DNA of 10,544 bases, taken from NCBI GenBank assembly GCA_945631445.1, contig CALZCR010000023.1, forward strand, positions 1 to 10,544. Reading direction: 5' to 3'. The position numbers were made by a program, and so were the translations under genes. Every line of letters starts with the position of its first letter. Position 1 is the first letter of the stretch. Under the pieces are notes generated by a model. The model saw only the letters and a program-made list of their open reading frames with translations, did no database searches and was not told where the DNA came from. This DNA is from an uncultured Corynebacterium sp. (lineage in GTDB: Bacteria; Actinomycetota; Actinomycetes; Mycobacteriales; Mycobacteriaceae). Positions 1 to 8,772 of this stretch are shown here, piece after piece.

Positions 1-1
1 A

Positions 2-1045
2 AAAGTTCTCCAGCAGGAAGGAAAAATGCGATGCGGCGCCGGCCAGGTCATTGTCTCGCCGACTGCGGCGGACGTGACGCGGCTGCAGGCCCGGGCGGCC
101 CGGCTCTCCGGGCTGGCTTCCGGCTCCGGCCGCGGGGAGACCGCCGACGGGCACGCGGTGCCGTTGCTGGCCAACATCAGCTCCGTGGCCGAGGCCAGGC
201 AGACCGTCGACGCGGAAGGGGTCGGGCTGTTGCGCACCGAGTTCCTCTTCCTGGGTTCCCCGTCGGCACCCACGGCGGCGGAGCAGACGGAGGTCTACGC
301 CAGCGTGCTGACGGACTTCGGCTCGAAACCGGTGGTGATCAGAACCTTGGACGCCGGGGCCGACACGCCGTTGGAGTTCCTCGACTTGGACCCGGAGCCC
401 AACCCCGCGCTCGGGGTGCGGGGCGTGCGGTTGAGCATGGTGCGCAGTGACGTGCTGGACACTCAGCTCGAGGCGTTGGCGGCGGCGTTCACGGCGACGG
501 GGCGGCGGGCCGATCTGCAGGTCATGGCTCCGATGGTCGCGACCGCGGAGGAGGCCCGCTGGTTCGCGGGCCGGGTCCGGGCCCACGGGCTACCCAAGGC
601 CGGGGTGATGCTGGAGGTGCCGGCGGCCGCGGTGCGGGCGCAGCAGCTGCTCGCTGAGGTCGATTTCGCCTCGGTGGGCACCAACGATCTCGCGCAATAC
701 ACGATGGCCGCCGACCGGTTGAGCGGAGAGGTCGCGGCCCTGTTGAACCCGTGGCAGCCGGCGCTGCTCGACCTGCTCGCCTGGAGTTGCGGGGAGGGCG
801 CGCCGGTCGGGGCCTGCGGGGAAGCCAGCGGCGACCCGTTGTTCGCGCTCGTGCTCGTCGGTCTGGGGGCGGCGTCGTTATCGATGCCCGTCACCCGCCT
901 GCCGTCGGTGCGCGCGGCCTTGCGGTTGCACGATCTGGCCACGTGCCGCCGCATCGCCGCGGCCGCCCGCGCGGCCGAGACCGCCGAGCACGCCAGGGCG
1001 GCCGCTGTGGCCGCGGCTGATCCGCGATTACGGGAGCTGCTGTAA
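2..1045 (+). CDS. ptsI: PTS enzyme I (PEP-protein phosphotransferase), C-terminal part, 5' partial
   Basis: Enzyme I takes phosphate from phosphoenolpyruvate and passes it to HPr, feeding the sugar phosphotransferase system in the cytoplasm. What is here is the PEP-binding TIM-barrel half. Counting from the ATG at 26, I see GVGLLRTEFLF (about 66-76), VIRTLDAGAD (104-113), VMLEVPAAA (194-202), the signature SVGTNDLAQYTMAADR (216-231) and CGE with the catalytic Cys at about 264. These correspond to the PEP- and Mg-binding Arg, Glu, Asn, Asp and Cys residues of the E. coli enzyme. The usual protein is about 560-570 residues; the phosphohistidine domain (about 220 residues) is absent. The frame is open to the left edge, so the gene may simply be cut. 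However, the residues before GAGQVIV do not resemble enzyme I, and a GGAAGG element at 17-22 precedes the ATG at 26, so a truncated gene starting at 26 is also possible. It converges on hpf. Confidence 0.9.
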   Translation, partial: KVLQQEGKMRCGAGQVIVSPTAADVTRLQARAARLSGLASGSGRGETADGHAVPLLANISSVAEARQTVDAEGVGLLRTEFLFLGSPSAPTAAEQTEVYASVLTDFGSKPVVIRTLDAGADTPLEFLDLDPEPNPALGVRGVRLSMVRSDVLDTQLEALAAAFTATGRRADLQVMAPMVATAEEARWFAGRVRAHGLPKAGVMLEVPAAAVRAQQLLAEVDFASVGTNDLAQYTMAADRLSGEVAALLNPWQPALLDLLAWSCGEGAPVGACGEASGDPLFALVLVGLGAASLSMPVTRLPSVRAALRLHDLATCRRIAAAARAAETAEHARAAAVAAADPRLRELL

Positions 1046-1083
1046 AAAACACGAAAACCGCCTCCGGACCATGTCCGGGGCGG
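1044..1083 (-). terminator. Rho-independent terminator of hpf
   Basis: Read on the minus strand, CCGCCCCGGAC, a 3-nt loop and GTCCGGAGGCGG form a strong GC stem (plus-strand arms 1058-1069 and 1073-1083) with one bulged base. A T-rich tail with runs of four and six T follows (complement of 1044-1057). It starts 22 nt past the hpf stop. On the plus strand the hairpin lies just after the ptsI stop but lacks a T tract, so its effect on ptsI transcripts is probably weaker. Confidence 0.85.
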
Positions 1084-1105
1084 CTTGCTCACGAGAGGAG
1101 AAGAA

Positions 1106-1783
1106 CTACTTGTCTTCGTCTCCCAGAGCGATCAGACCGTAGTCGAACGCGTGGCGGCGGTACACCACGGACGGACGGTTGGTCTCCTCGTCGATGAAGA
1201 GGTAGAAGTCGTGTCCGACCAGCTCCATCTCGGAGAGTGCGTCGTCGACGCTCATCGGGGTGGCCGAGTGCTCCTTGGTGCGCACGATCCGGCCCGGGAT
1301 GACCTCGTCGACTTCGTTCTCGTACGGGTCGACGTCGAATTCTCCCTGGGAGGCTTCGGCCGCGGCCTGCTCCGCCTTGGCGCTGGCTTCCATCTCGGCG
1401 GCGATGACGCCGGCGCCCTTGGGGGCGCGGTGGCCGGACTTCGCCTTTTCGCGGCGCACCTTGACCTTGCGCAGGGAGCGCTCCATCTTGCCCAGAGCGA
1501 CCTCCAGGGCGGCGTAGAAGCTGTCTTCCTTGGCTTCGGCGCGGGCGAGGTGGCCCTTGCCGGTGGCGGTGATCTGGACCCGCTCAGTGCGGTCGCCACG
1601 GGACGGGTTGTTCTCGTGCTGGAGCTCCACGTGGAAGAAGGTCAGGGTGGGGTCGAGCTTCTCAATCTTGGCGAGCTTGCTGTTGACGCGTTCCGCGAAG
1701 TGCTCCGGGACCTCGACATTGCGGCCGGTGATGGTCACCTGGCTGTCGGGGCGAAGGACGTCGGTGTTCTGTGCAGTGGTCAT
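1106..1783 (-). CDS. hpf: Long-form ribosome hibernation promoting factor (HPF/RaiA family)
   Basis: This 225-residue cytoplasmic protein should bind the 30S decoding centre and dimerise ribosomes into inactive 100S particles in slow growth or stress. Residues about 14-113 form the S30AE domain (VTITGRNVEVPEHFAERV onward, then the basic stretch KMERSLRKVKVRREKAK). An Ala/Glu-rich linker covers about 114-163. Residues 164-221 form the C-terminal dimerisation domain, with IVRTKEHSATPMSVDDAL, MELVGHDFYLFID and VVYRRHAFDYGLIAL. That second domain defines the long form. The frame extends 20 codons further upstream, but the ATG at 1783 fits the family N-terminus and has a GGGAGGAAG ribosome site about 7 nt before it. 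It is a separate transcription unit from comF, with its own candidate promoter and terminator. In mycobacteria and corynebacteria secA1 normally lies downstream; here a convergent ptsI does. Confidence 0.95.
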   Translation of the reverse strand: MTTAQNTDVLRPDSQVTITGRNVEVPEHFAERVNSKLAKIEKLDPTLTFFHVELQHENNPSRGDRTERVQITATGKGHLARAEAKEDSFYAALEVALGKMERSLRKVKVRREKAKSGHRAPKGAGVIAAEMEASAKAEQAAAEASQGEFDVDPYENEVDEVIPGRIVRTKEHSATPMSVDDALSEMELVGHDFYLFIDEETNRPSVVYRRHAFDYGLIALGDEDK

Positions 1784-1820
1784 CTGCTTCCTCCCTGGGT
1801 CGGTGGGACCTTGTGATTCC

Positions 1821-1842
1821 AGTGTACACCTGGTTATAACCA
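1821..1842 (-). promoter_or_regulatory. Candidate hpf promoter with overlapping palindrome
   Basis: On the minus strand a TACACT hexamer (complement of 1821-1826) fits the corynebacterial -10 pattern TANANT and would give a leader of about 30 nt before hpf. Five nt upstream lies the perfect 12-bp palindrome TGGTTATAACCA (1831-1842), in the -10/-35 spacer, where a repressor could block polymerase. The -10 itself overlaps a second palindrome, GTGTACAC (1822-1829). No convincing -35 is visible, which is common in corynebacteria. I do not recognise the palindrome as a known regulator site. Confidence 0.35.
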
Positions 1843-1843
1843 A

Positions 1844-1874
1844 GGCCCTGTGTGGCCCCGCCTAAACCAGGGCC
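1844..1874 (-). terminator. Possible weak stem-loop terminator between comF and hpf
   Basis: GGCCCTG (1844-1850) and CAGGGCC (1868-1874) can pair as a 7-bp stem around a 17-nt loop. Read on the minus strand it lies about 70 nt past the comF stop and just before the hpf promoter candidate. It is followed by TTGGTT rather than a real T tract, so it could equally be a pause site or have no function. Confidence 0.3.
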
Positions 1875-1919
1875 GTGATAGTAATTCATGTGACTAATGG
1901 CGATCAGCATGACGCGCGC

Positions 1920-1942
1920 CACTGGCCAGTGTCCATACTGGC
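1920..1942. repeat. Overlapping inverted repeats just past the comF stop
   Basis: CACTGGCCAGTG (1920-1931) is a perfect 12-bp palindrome. It overlaps a second inverted repeat, GCCAGT (1925-1930) and ACTGGC (1937-1942), separated by 6 nt. The two structures compete for the same bases. They begin 3 nt after the comF stop codon and could form a hairpin at the 3' end of the operon mRNA. There is no T tract. Confidence 0.45.
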
Positions 1943-1945
1943 AGA

Positions 1946-2548
1946 TCACGCCGCGGCGATCGCCACCGCCCCCGACACTACGCATCCGGCGGCCAACAAC
2001 CGCTCCACCGAGGCCGCCATCGTCGAACCCGTCGTGACGACGTCGTCGACCAGCACCACCGGCGCCGTCGGCCGGCGCCCCATCTCCACCCGCCCCACCA
2101 GGTTCCGCCGCCTGCCCGCGGCGTCCAACATGCCTTGGTCCGGCGTGCCCGCCCGCAACTGCAGCGTCGCGCACACCGGCAAACCGGCGGCGCGGCACAC
2201 GTCCGTCACCGGGTCGCCGCCCCGCAACCGGGCCGACCGGGCCCTGGTCGGGGCGGGCACCAACACCACCTGCTCCGGCACCTCGCCCCGGGCCTGCAGG
2301 TGGCGGACGCCGGCGGCGACCACGGCCCCCACGTGCTCGCGCACCCTGTGATCGCCCCGCTCCTTCATCGCCAGCACCACGCCCCGGTGCGCGCCCGCAT
2401 AAGGGCCCAAGGCGAACACCGGGACGTGCGGGTCCACCCGGGTAAACACCCGCTCCGGCGGCCTGCGCAGCTCCTGCGCGCAAGCCGGGCACAGCACCTC
2501 ACCCCGTTCACCGCAGCCGGCGCACCGGCGCGGCAACAACAGCTCCAC
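1946..2548 (-). CDS. comF: ComF family phosphoribosyltransferase-like protein
   Basis: This is a 200-residue cytoplasmic protein. A four-cysteine zinc-finger-like N-terminus (Cys 9, 12, 20, 23 in CAGCG and LCPAC) leads into a type I phosphoribosyltransferase fold with VVLVPAPT (94-101) and the PRPP-binding loop VVLVDDVVTTGSTM (164-177). ComF proteins are known for a role in DNA uptake in competent bacteria, but in actinomycetes the substrate and role are unsettled, so only the family is assigned. The start is GTG at 2548, 11 nt after the lpqB stop, with a modest AGGGG ribosome site about 9 nt before it. It is the last gene of the minus-strand run. The same position after lpqB is occupied by a ComF homologue in mycobacteria, with one extra gene between them in M. 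tuberculosis. Confidence 0.88.
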   Translation of the reverse strand: MELLLPRRCAGCGERGEVLCPACAQELRRPPERVFTRVDPHVPVFALGPYAGAHRGVVLAMKERGDHRVREHVGAVVAAGVRHLQARGEVPEQVVLVPAPTRARSARLRGGDPVTDVCRAAGLPVCATLQLRAGTPDQGMLDAAGRRRNLVGRVEMGRRPTAPVVLVDDVVTTGSTMAASVERLLAAGCVVSGAVAIAAA

Positions 2549-2559
2549 GTGACCAGCCC

Positions 2560-4263
2560 CTAATTGGCGACGATCGCCACCGACCGCACGCCCTGCAGCC
2601 CCGGCACTTCGCGCCAGATGACGTTCTCGCTGCCGCCCGCGGGCAACTGCAGCGCCGCCCGGGCATCCGTGGCGTACATGGTGTTCGGGCTGGCCGCCAC
2701 CGACACCACCGGCGCCGTGATGTTCGACGACGACAGTGCCGCGACCGACGAACCGTCTTGCTCCACCCGCCAGACCGGGGTGTCCAACGCGGACGTCCCC
2801 ACCAGCAGCGAGCCGTCCGGCTGCCAGTCCACCGCCAGCGCCGTGCCCGACAGCTCGGCGGCGATCTCCTGGACGTTGACGATTGCCCTGCTGCCCGCCG
2901 ACGGGCGCGAGACGACGCCGACATACACGCGGCCGTCGATGAGCATCGCGGCATACGAGGCCGAACGCGACAGCCGCAGCATGGAGATCTCCCCGTCCAA
3001 GTCCTCCAGCGCGGAGGTGTCCACCGGCAGCTGGGCGACCTCGTCCGTGGACTCCGAGCGCACGACGCGGACCACGTCTTCGCCGTTGAGCACGACCCAG
3101 GCCGCGTTCGGGTCGAATTCGAAGGAGGGGCGGCTGATGGTGTTCGCCGTGAGCACCTCCTCCACGCCGCCCTCCCCGGCGGTGATCACCAAAGTGGAGG
3201 TGTCCCCGTCCTCGCGCACCGCGGCCGCCGTGCCCTCCGCGGTCAGGTCCGCCGACTCCAGGTTTCCGGCCGCCCCCAGCGGGCCGTCGACCGGGATGGC
3301 CTGGTTCGACGAGATCTCGTAGATGCGCCCGTCCGTCAACGCGTACAACGGCGACGCCGCGGTCGTGCCCACCCGAGGGTTGAGCTCGGCGAAGTCGTCG
3401 GGCACCAGCTGCGGGCGGCTCTCGATCAGCGGCAGGCCGCCCGTCTCATAGGTGTAGGGGGTCGGGACGTTCGCCAGCGCCAAGGTCCAGGTCAACTGAG
3501 CCGCGAATTGCCCGCGCGTCTGGACGTCGGCTTCCTCTAGGCCGCTGAACCGGTAGACGCCATCGGATTCGCCGATGAATTCCGCCTGCGCGGGCAAGAT
3601 CGTGGACACCGCCGGCGCGACGCGCTCCGAGGGACCCTGCACCAACATCGAGATCAGCACCGTGTCCAGGCGCTTTTCGCCCGCGAAAATCCACCGGCGG
3701 TCCGCGACCAGCACCCGTTCCGTCGTGTCGAAAAAATAAAGGTTGTGCGGCTCATAGTTGTTGCGCAGGTCCGTGCGCTCCATCACCACGCCCGACGGAA
3801 GGGAGGACACCCGCCACTCCCCGTCGACCAGCTCCATCTCGACGGTGGCTTCGTAGGCGCCGTTTTCCGGGATGTAGGAACCACCGTCGCGCAGCGTGCC
3901 GATCACGTTGCCGCGGATGTCGAACGTGCGCTCCTGGGAGGTGGCGCCCGCCTGGGTGGTGATGTCGAGCCGGTCGACGATCAACGTCGAGGTCCCCGAA
4001 TCCCAACGCTCCGCGGCCGGCGGGGTCAGATACGCCCGCGCCTGCGAGTGGTTCGCGGTGGGCGAGGCCGAGGCCCGGTAGAAGTCCCGCAGCAACAGGT
4101 CCGGCTGCTGGCCTTCCTCCGGGCCGAGGTCTTCCTCCACCTGGCTGCTGGCCTCGAAAGAGCGCAGCGCCTGCGGGTCGGTGTCCGTGGGCAGCCCGAC
4201 GCACCCGCTGAGCACCATCGCGCACACCACCGTCACCGCCGTAAGCGCCCTACGCCAACTCAT
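2560..4263 (-). CDS. lpqB: Lipoprotein LpqB, partner of the MtrAB two-component system
   Basis: LpqB is a membrane-anchored lipoprotein on the outer face of the cytoplasmic membrane that works with the sensor MtrB and affects its signalling. The 567-residue product has a short basic N-terminus, a hydrophobic stretch and a lipobox LSGC with the acylated Cys at 21. A GerMN-like region follows at about 190-290 (DTVLISMLVQGPSERVAPAV and after). A C-terminal repeat-rich part, about 300-567, matches the LpqB beta-propeller domain in layout (for example ASPLYALTDGRIYEISSN near 303-320). Length and order fit the family. The start ATG at 4263 overlaps the mtrB stop by 4 nt (ATGA), implying translational coupling, and comF follows after 11 nt. 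The match rests on sequence pattern and on the strongly conserved mtrA-mtrB-lpqB order. Confidence 0.95.
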   Translation of the reverse strand: MSWRRALTAVTVVCAMVLSGCVGLPTDTDPQALRSFEASSQVEEDLGPEEGQQPDLLLRDFYRASASPTANHSQARAYLTPPAAERWDSGTSTLIVDRLDITTQAGATSQERTFDIRGNVIGTLRDGGSYIPENGAYEATVEMELVDGEWRVSSLPSGVVMERTDLRNNYEPHNLYFFDTTERVLVADRRWIFAGEKRLDTVLISMLVQGPSERVAPAVSTILPAQAEFIGESDGVYRFSGLEEADVQTRGQFAAQLTWTLALANVPTPYTYETGGLPLIESRPQLVPDDFAELNPRVGTTAASPLYALTDGRIYEISSNQAIPVDGPLGAAGNLESADLTAEGTAAAVREDGDTSTLVITAGEGGVEEVLTANTISRPSFEFDPNAAWVVLNGEDVVRVVRSESTDEVAQLPVDTSALEDLDGEISMLRLSRSASYAAMLIDGRVYVGVVSRPSAGSRAIVNVQEIAAELSGTALAVDWQPDGSLLVGTSALDTPVWRVEQDGSSVAALSSSNITAPVVSVAASPNTMYATDARAALQLPAGGSENVIWREVPGLQGVRSVAIVAN

Positions 4264-5864
4264 TGCCGTGCCTCCGGGTCATCCGGCTGCGCCTGCGCAG
4301 GCGTCGCCTCGAGAATAAGGTCATCGTCGTCGCCGTCCTCCGCGACCGGGGCCGCCAAGGGCAAGGGCGACTGAGCCACGTCGAAGGGGCCGGCGTCCTG
4401 TTCCCGCGGGAACACGAAACGGAACTGGGACCCTACCCCGAAGTTGCCCGCCGCGTCGAGGCGTCCGCCGTGCAACACAGCGTCTTCCCGGGCGATCGCC
4501 AGGCCCAGGCCAGTGCCGCCGGAATGGCGTTTGCGGGAGGCGTCGGCGCGCCAGAAGCGGTTGAAGATCAACTCCTCCTGCCCCGGCTTCAATCCCACGC
4601 CCCGGTCGGTGACCGTGATCGCCACCGCGTGTTCGTTGGCCGCCAGCGTGACTTCCACCGGCTGGCCTTCGCTGTGGTCGATGGCGTTGGCGATGAGGTT
4701 GCGCATGATGCGCTCGATGCGGCGGGAATCCGCCGTCGCCCACACCGGTTCGTCCGGCTCGGTGAAAATGACCTCGACGTCGAGTTCGGCGGCCAAGTGC
4801 TTCGTCGCCTCCCACGCCGAAGCCACACACGCCTGGACGTCCAGGCGCGTGGCCGACAGGTCCGCGACGCCGGCGTCGTGCCGGGAAATCTCCAGCAGTT
4901 CCGTCAACAGGGCCTCGAAGCGGTCCAGCTCGCGCATCATCAGCTGGGTGGCGCGCTGGGTGTGCACCTCGAAGTCCTCGGCGTCCGCGGCGATCATGTC
5001 GGCGGCCATCCGCACGGTGGTCAACGGGGTGCGCAACTCGTGCGAGACGTCGGAGGTGAACTGGCGTTGCAAGTCGCCGTACTCTTCGAGCTGGGTGATC
5101 TGCGCCGAGAGCTTCTCCGCCATGTCATTGAAACTGATCGCCAACCGCGCCATCTCGTCTTCGCCCTCCACGGCCATGCGTTCCCGCAGGTGGCCGGCGG
5201 CGAGTCGTTGGGCGATGCGGGAAGCCGAGCGCACCGGCGCGGTGACCTGCTGGGTGGCCAGCCAGGCGATGGCCACCAGCAAGACGACGACCACCACGCC
5301 GGCGGTGACGAGCATGCCGCGCATCATCGCCAGGGTGGTTTCCTCGGACTCCATGGAAAACACCAGGTACAGCTGCAGTCCCGGAATGTCGGTCTCGGTG
5401 GGGGTGCCGATGATCAGCGCGTTATACGACGTCCCGTCGGCGCGTTCCGTCTCCGTGAACTGGTAGGCGATCTGGCCTTCCGCCGTGAAGCGGCGCAGGC
5501 TCTCCGGCACGCGGTAGCCCTCGGGTGAGGTCGTGACGGAGCCGTCCGCGTTGCCCGTCACCAGCACTGGTTCATAGACGCTGGCCTCCGCGGGCGACTG
5601 ATACGACAGTTGCGTCAGCGCCGCGTGGGCGGAGTTCATGCGCGACTGCAGGGAGCTGGTCGAGCCGGTGGCGTCGATCTGTTGCTCCACGGCGCCGCGC
5701 GCGCGGTCGATCTCCGTGTTGGCCAGGTCGATCTTGGCGTCGGTCAAGCGTGAGGTGACCACGGTGGCCAACGCGAAGCCCAGGATGAGCATGACTACCG
5801 CGGAGGCAAGGAAGATCGAGCCGATGACGCGGACCTGGAGCGACGTGCGCCAGGCCTCCGCCAC
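4260..5864 (-). CDS. mtrB: Sensor histidine kinase MtrB
   Basis: MtrB is the membrane kinase that phosphorylates MtrA and controls cell-wall hydrolases, division and osmotic responses in corynebacteria and mycobacteria. In 534 residues I see TM1 (about 12-36), an extracytoplasmic sensor region (37-182), TM2 (about 183-204), HAMP (about 203-257) and the phospho-acceptor helix SDVSHELRTPL with His275. The ATPase domain has an N box (RNLIANAIDH, 388-397), G1 (DRGVGL, 420-425), F box (FNRFWRAD) and G2 (GGTGLGLA, 449-456). After about 488 there is a Pro/Ala- and Asp-rich tail including GDDDD. The start is taken as GTG at 5864; no ATG, GTG or TTG lies further upstream in the open frame, and the ribosome site is poor. 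It begins 44 nt after mtrA and overlaps lpqB by 4 nt. Confidence 0.97.
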   Translation of the reverse strand: MAEAWRTSLQVRVIGSIFLASAVVMLILGFALATVVTSRLTDAKIDLANTEIDRARGAVEQQIDATGSTSSLQSRMNSAHAALTQLSYQSPAEASVYEPVLVTGNADGSVTTSPEGYRVPESLRRFTAEGQIAYQFTETERADGTSYNALIIGTPTETDIPGLQLYLVFSMESEETTLAMMRGMLVTAGVVVVVLLVAIAWLATQQVTAPVRSASRIAQRLAAGHLRERMAVEGEDEMARLAISFNDMAEKLSAQITQLEEYGDLQRQFTSDVSHELRTPLTTVRMAADMIAADAEDFEVHTQRATQLMMRELDRFEALLTELLEISRHDAGVADLSATRLDVQACVASAWEATKHLAAELDVEVIFTEPDEPVWATADSRRIERIMRNLIANAIDHSEGQPVEVTLAANEHAVAITVTDRGVGLKPGQEELIFNRFWRADASRKRHSGGTGLGLAIAREDAVLHGGRLDAAGNFGVGSQFRFVFPREQDAGPFDVAQSPLPLAAPVAEDGDDDDLILEATPAQAQPDDPEARQ

Positions 5865-5908
5865 GGAATCTCGGATCCGGCGAATCGTGTCGATGACGGA
5901 AAACCTAA

Positions 5909-6601
<693 letters not shown>

Positions 6602-6630
6602 AAAAGCCGGGCCTCCCAGGTAAGAGCCAG

Positions 6631-7226
6631 TTAAGAAGTGATGAAACGGATAATATCCTCGGCATCTGAGGTTATCACCCATTCACTGCCCCACTGACGC
6701 TTTGCGAGCTCGAGATAGGCCTCCCAGGTGCGCCGCTGCAACCCGCCGTCGCGCTCGTAGGCGTCGCGCGCCCGGTCGGCCTGCTGCGCCGCGCGGTTGA
6801 TGGCGCGTTCGGAGGCGATCGCCGGGGGCGTGTCCAGCAGCACCTGCAGGTCAGGGCGGGGCAGGCCGAGCCGCTCGAATTCGAGTTCGGCGACCCAGTC
6901 CACCACCTTTTCGTCCCCGGTGCGCGCCAGCGAATAGGCCGCATTGGAGGCGACGTAGCGGTCGAGCACGATGACCCGGTCGGAGTCGACGTACTCCGCG
7001 AGCGTGTCGAGGCTGCCGTGCCGGTCCAGCGCGAACAACGTGGCCATGGCGTAGGCGGACTCTGTCAGGTCCCCCATCCGCCCGTGCAGCGCCTGTTGGG
7101 CGAGCTGGGCGTGGATGGAGACCTCGTAGCGCGGGAATGCCAACACGTCGACGTCGATCCGCTCACGTAAAGCGGTGACCAGCGTGTTTTTCCCGGCGCC
7201 GTCGATTCCTTCGACCGCGACAATCA

Positions 7227-7227
<1 letters not shown>
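6631..7227 (-). CDS. tmk: Thymidylate kinase (dTMP kinase)
   Basis: Tmk phosphorylates dTMP to dTDP with ATP, a required step for DNA synthesis in the cytoplasm. The 198-residue product is the usual length. It has the P-loop EGIDGAGKNTL (7-17), where Asn-Thr replaces the more common Ser/Thr pair; actinobacterial enzymes vary here. FPRYEVSIHA (31-40) and the substrate-binding DRYVASNAAYS (89-99) match the actinobacterial type, as do the stretches ALHGRMGDL and YAMATLFALDRHG. LLDTPP (130-135) is the strand after the core. The ATG at 7227 shares one base with the sahH stop (TAATG), so translation is probably coupled. The same frame stays open far upstream through sahH, but that is only a shadow. 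It is followed 29 nt later by mtrA. Confidence 0.96.
6650..6677 (-). promoter_or_regulatory. Candidate internal promoter for mtrA inside the tmk 3' end
   Basis: On the minus strand TATTAT (complement of 6650-6655) is one base from TATAAT. With a 16-nt spacer the upstream hexamer is TGATAA, a weak -35. The -10 lies in the palindrome GGATAATATCC (6648-6658). Transcription would start near 6643, giving a leader of about 40 nt before mtrA. The bases are AT-rich against a GC-rich background, although they still encode the end of Tmk (DIIRFITS). Confidence 0.35.
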
Positions 7228-8666
<1,439 letters not shown>

Positions 8667-8695
8667 TACGGGAAAACTCCTAAGTACGCGTCAAA

Positions 8696-8725
8696 CAGTT
8701 GTCGGTGGTTCGACCATCCACTGTA
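8696..8725 (-). promoter_or_regulatory. Candidate sahH promoter with imperfect palindrome
   Basis: On the minus strand TACAGT (complement of 8720-8725) fits the -10 pattern TANANT and would give a leader of about 45-50 nt before sahH. It overlaps an imperfect 28-nt inverted repeat (8696-8723) with outer arms CAGT/ACTG and inner arms GGT/ACC; 9 of 14 half-site bases match. No good -35 is seen. The regulator, if any, is unknown. Confidence 0.3.
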
Positions 8726-8732
8726 GCGCCAA

Positions 8733-8746
8733 CCCCCGGTCGGGGG
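8733..8746 (-). terminator. Possible short hairpin after the DUF4259-like gene
   Basis: Five C and five G around a 4-nt loop form a compact GC hairpin 27 nt past the stop of the 8773-9129 gene. There is no T tract after it on either strand, so a terminator role is doubtful. If it does not terminate, that gene could read through into sahH. Confidence 0.25.
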
Positions 8747-8772
8747 CCTCCCGGCCTGCCGCGGCGCGGTGG

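Noticed and set aside
26..1045. PEP synthase or pyruvate phosphate dikinase fragment
   Set aside because: The GTNDLAQYTMAADR signature fits the shared PEP-domain superfamily, but the spacing, the start of the domain and the C-terminus fit enzyme I.
1085..1816. Plus-strand open frame of about 243 codons across hpf
   Set aside because: It is the antisense shadow of hpf in GC-rich codon usage; its translation is low complexity and matches no family.
4263..5528. Long plus-strand open frame across mtrB
   Set aside because: It has His/Arg/Gly-rich composition typical of an antisense shadow, while mtrB on the other strand has all kinase motifs.
8685..8696. TTGACG on the minus strand as a sahH -35 box
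   Set aside because: It lies only a few bases before the ribosome-binding site, leaving no room for a -10 and a transcription start before the gene.
8667..8772. SAH riboswitch upstream of sahH
   Set aside because: The likely leader is only about 45-50 nt and shows no multi-stem structure resembling the SAH aptamer.
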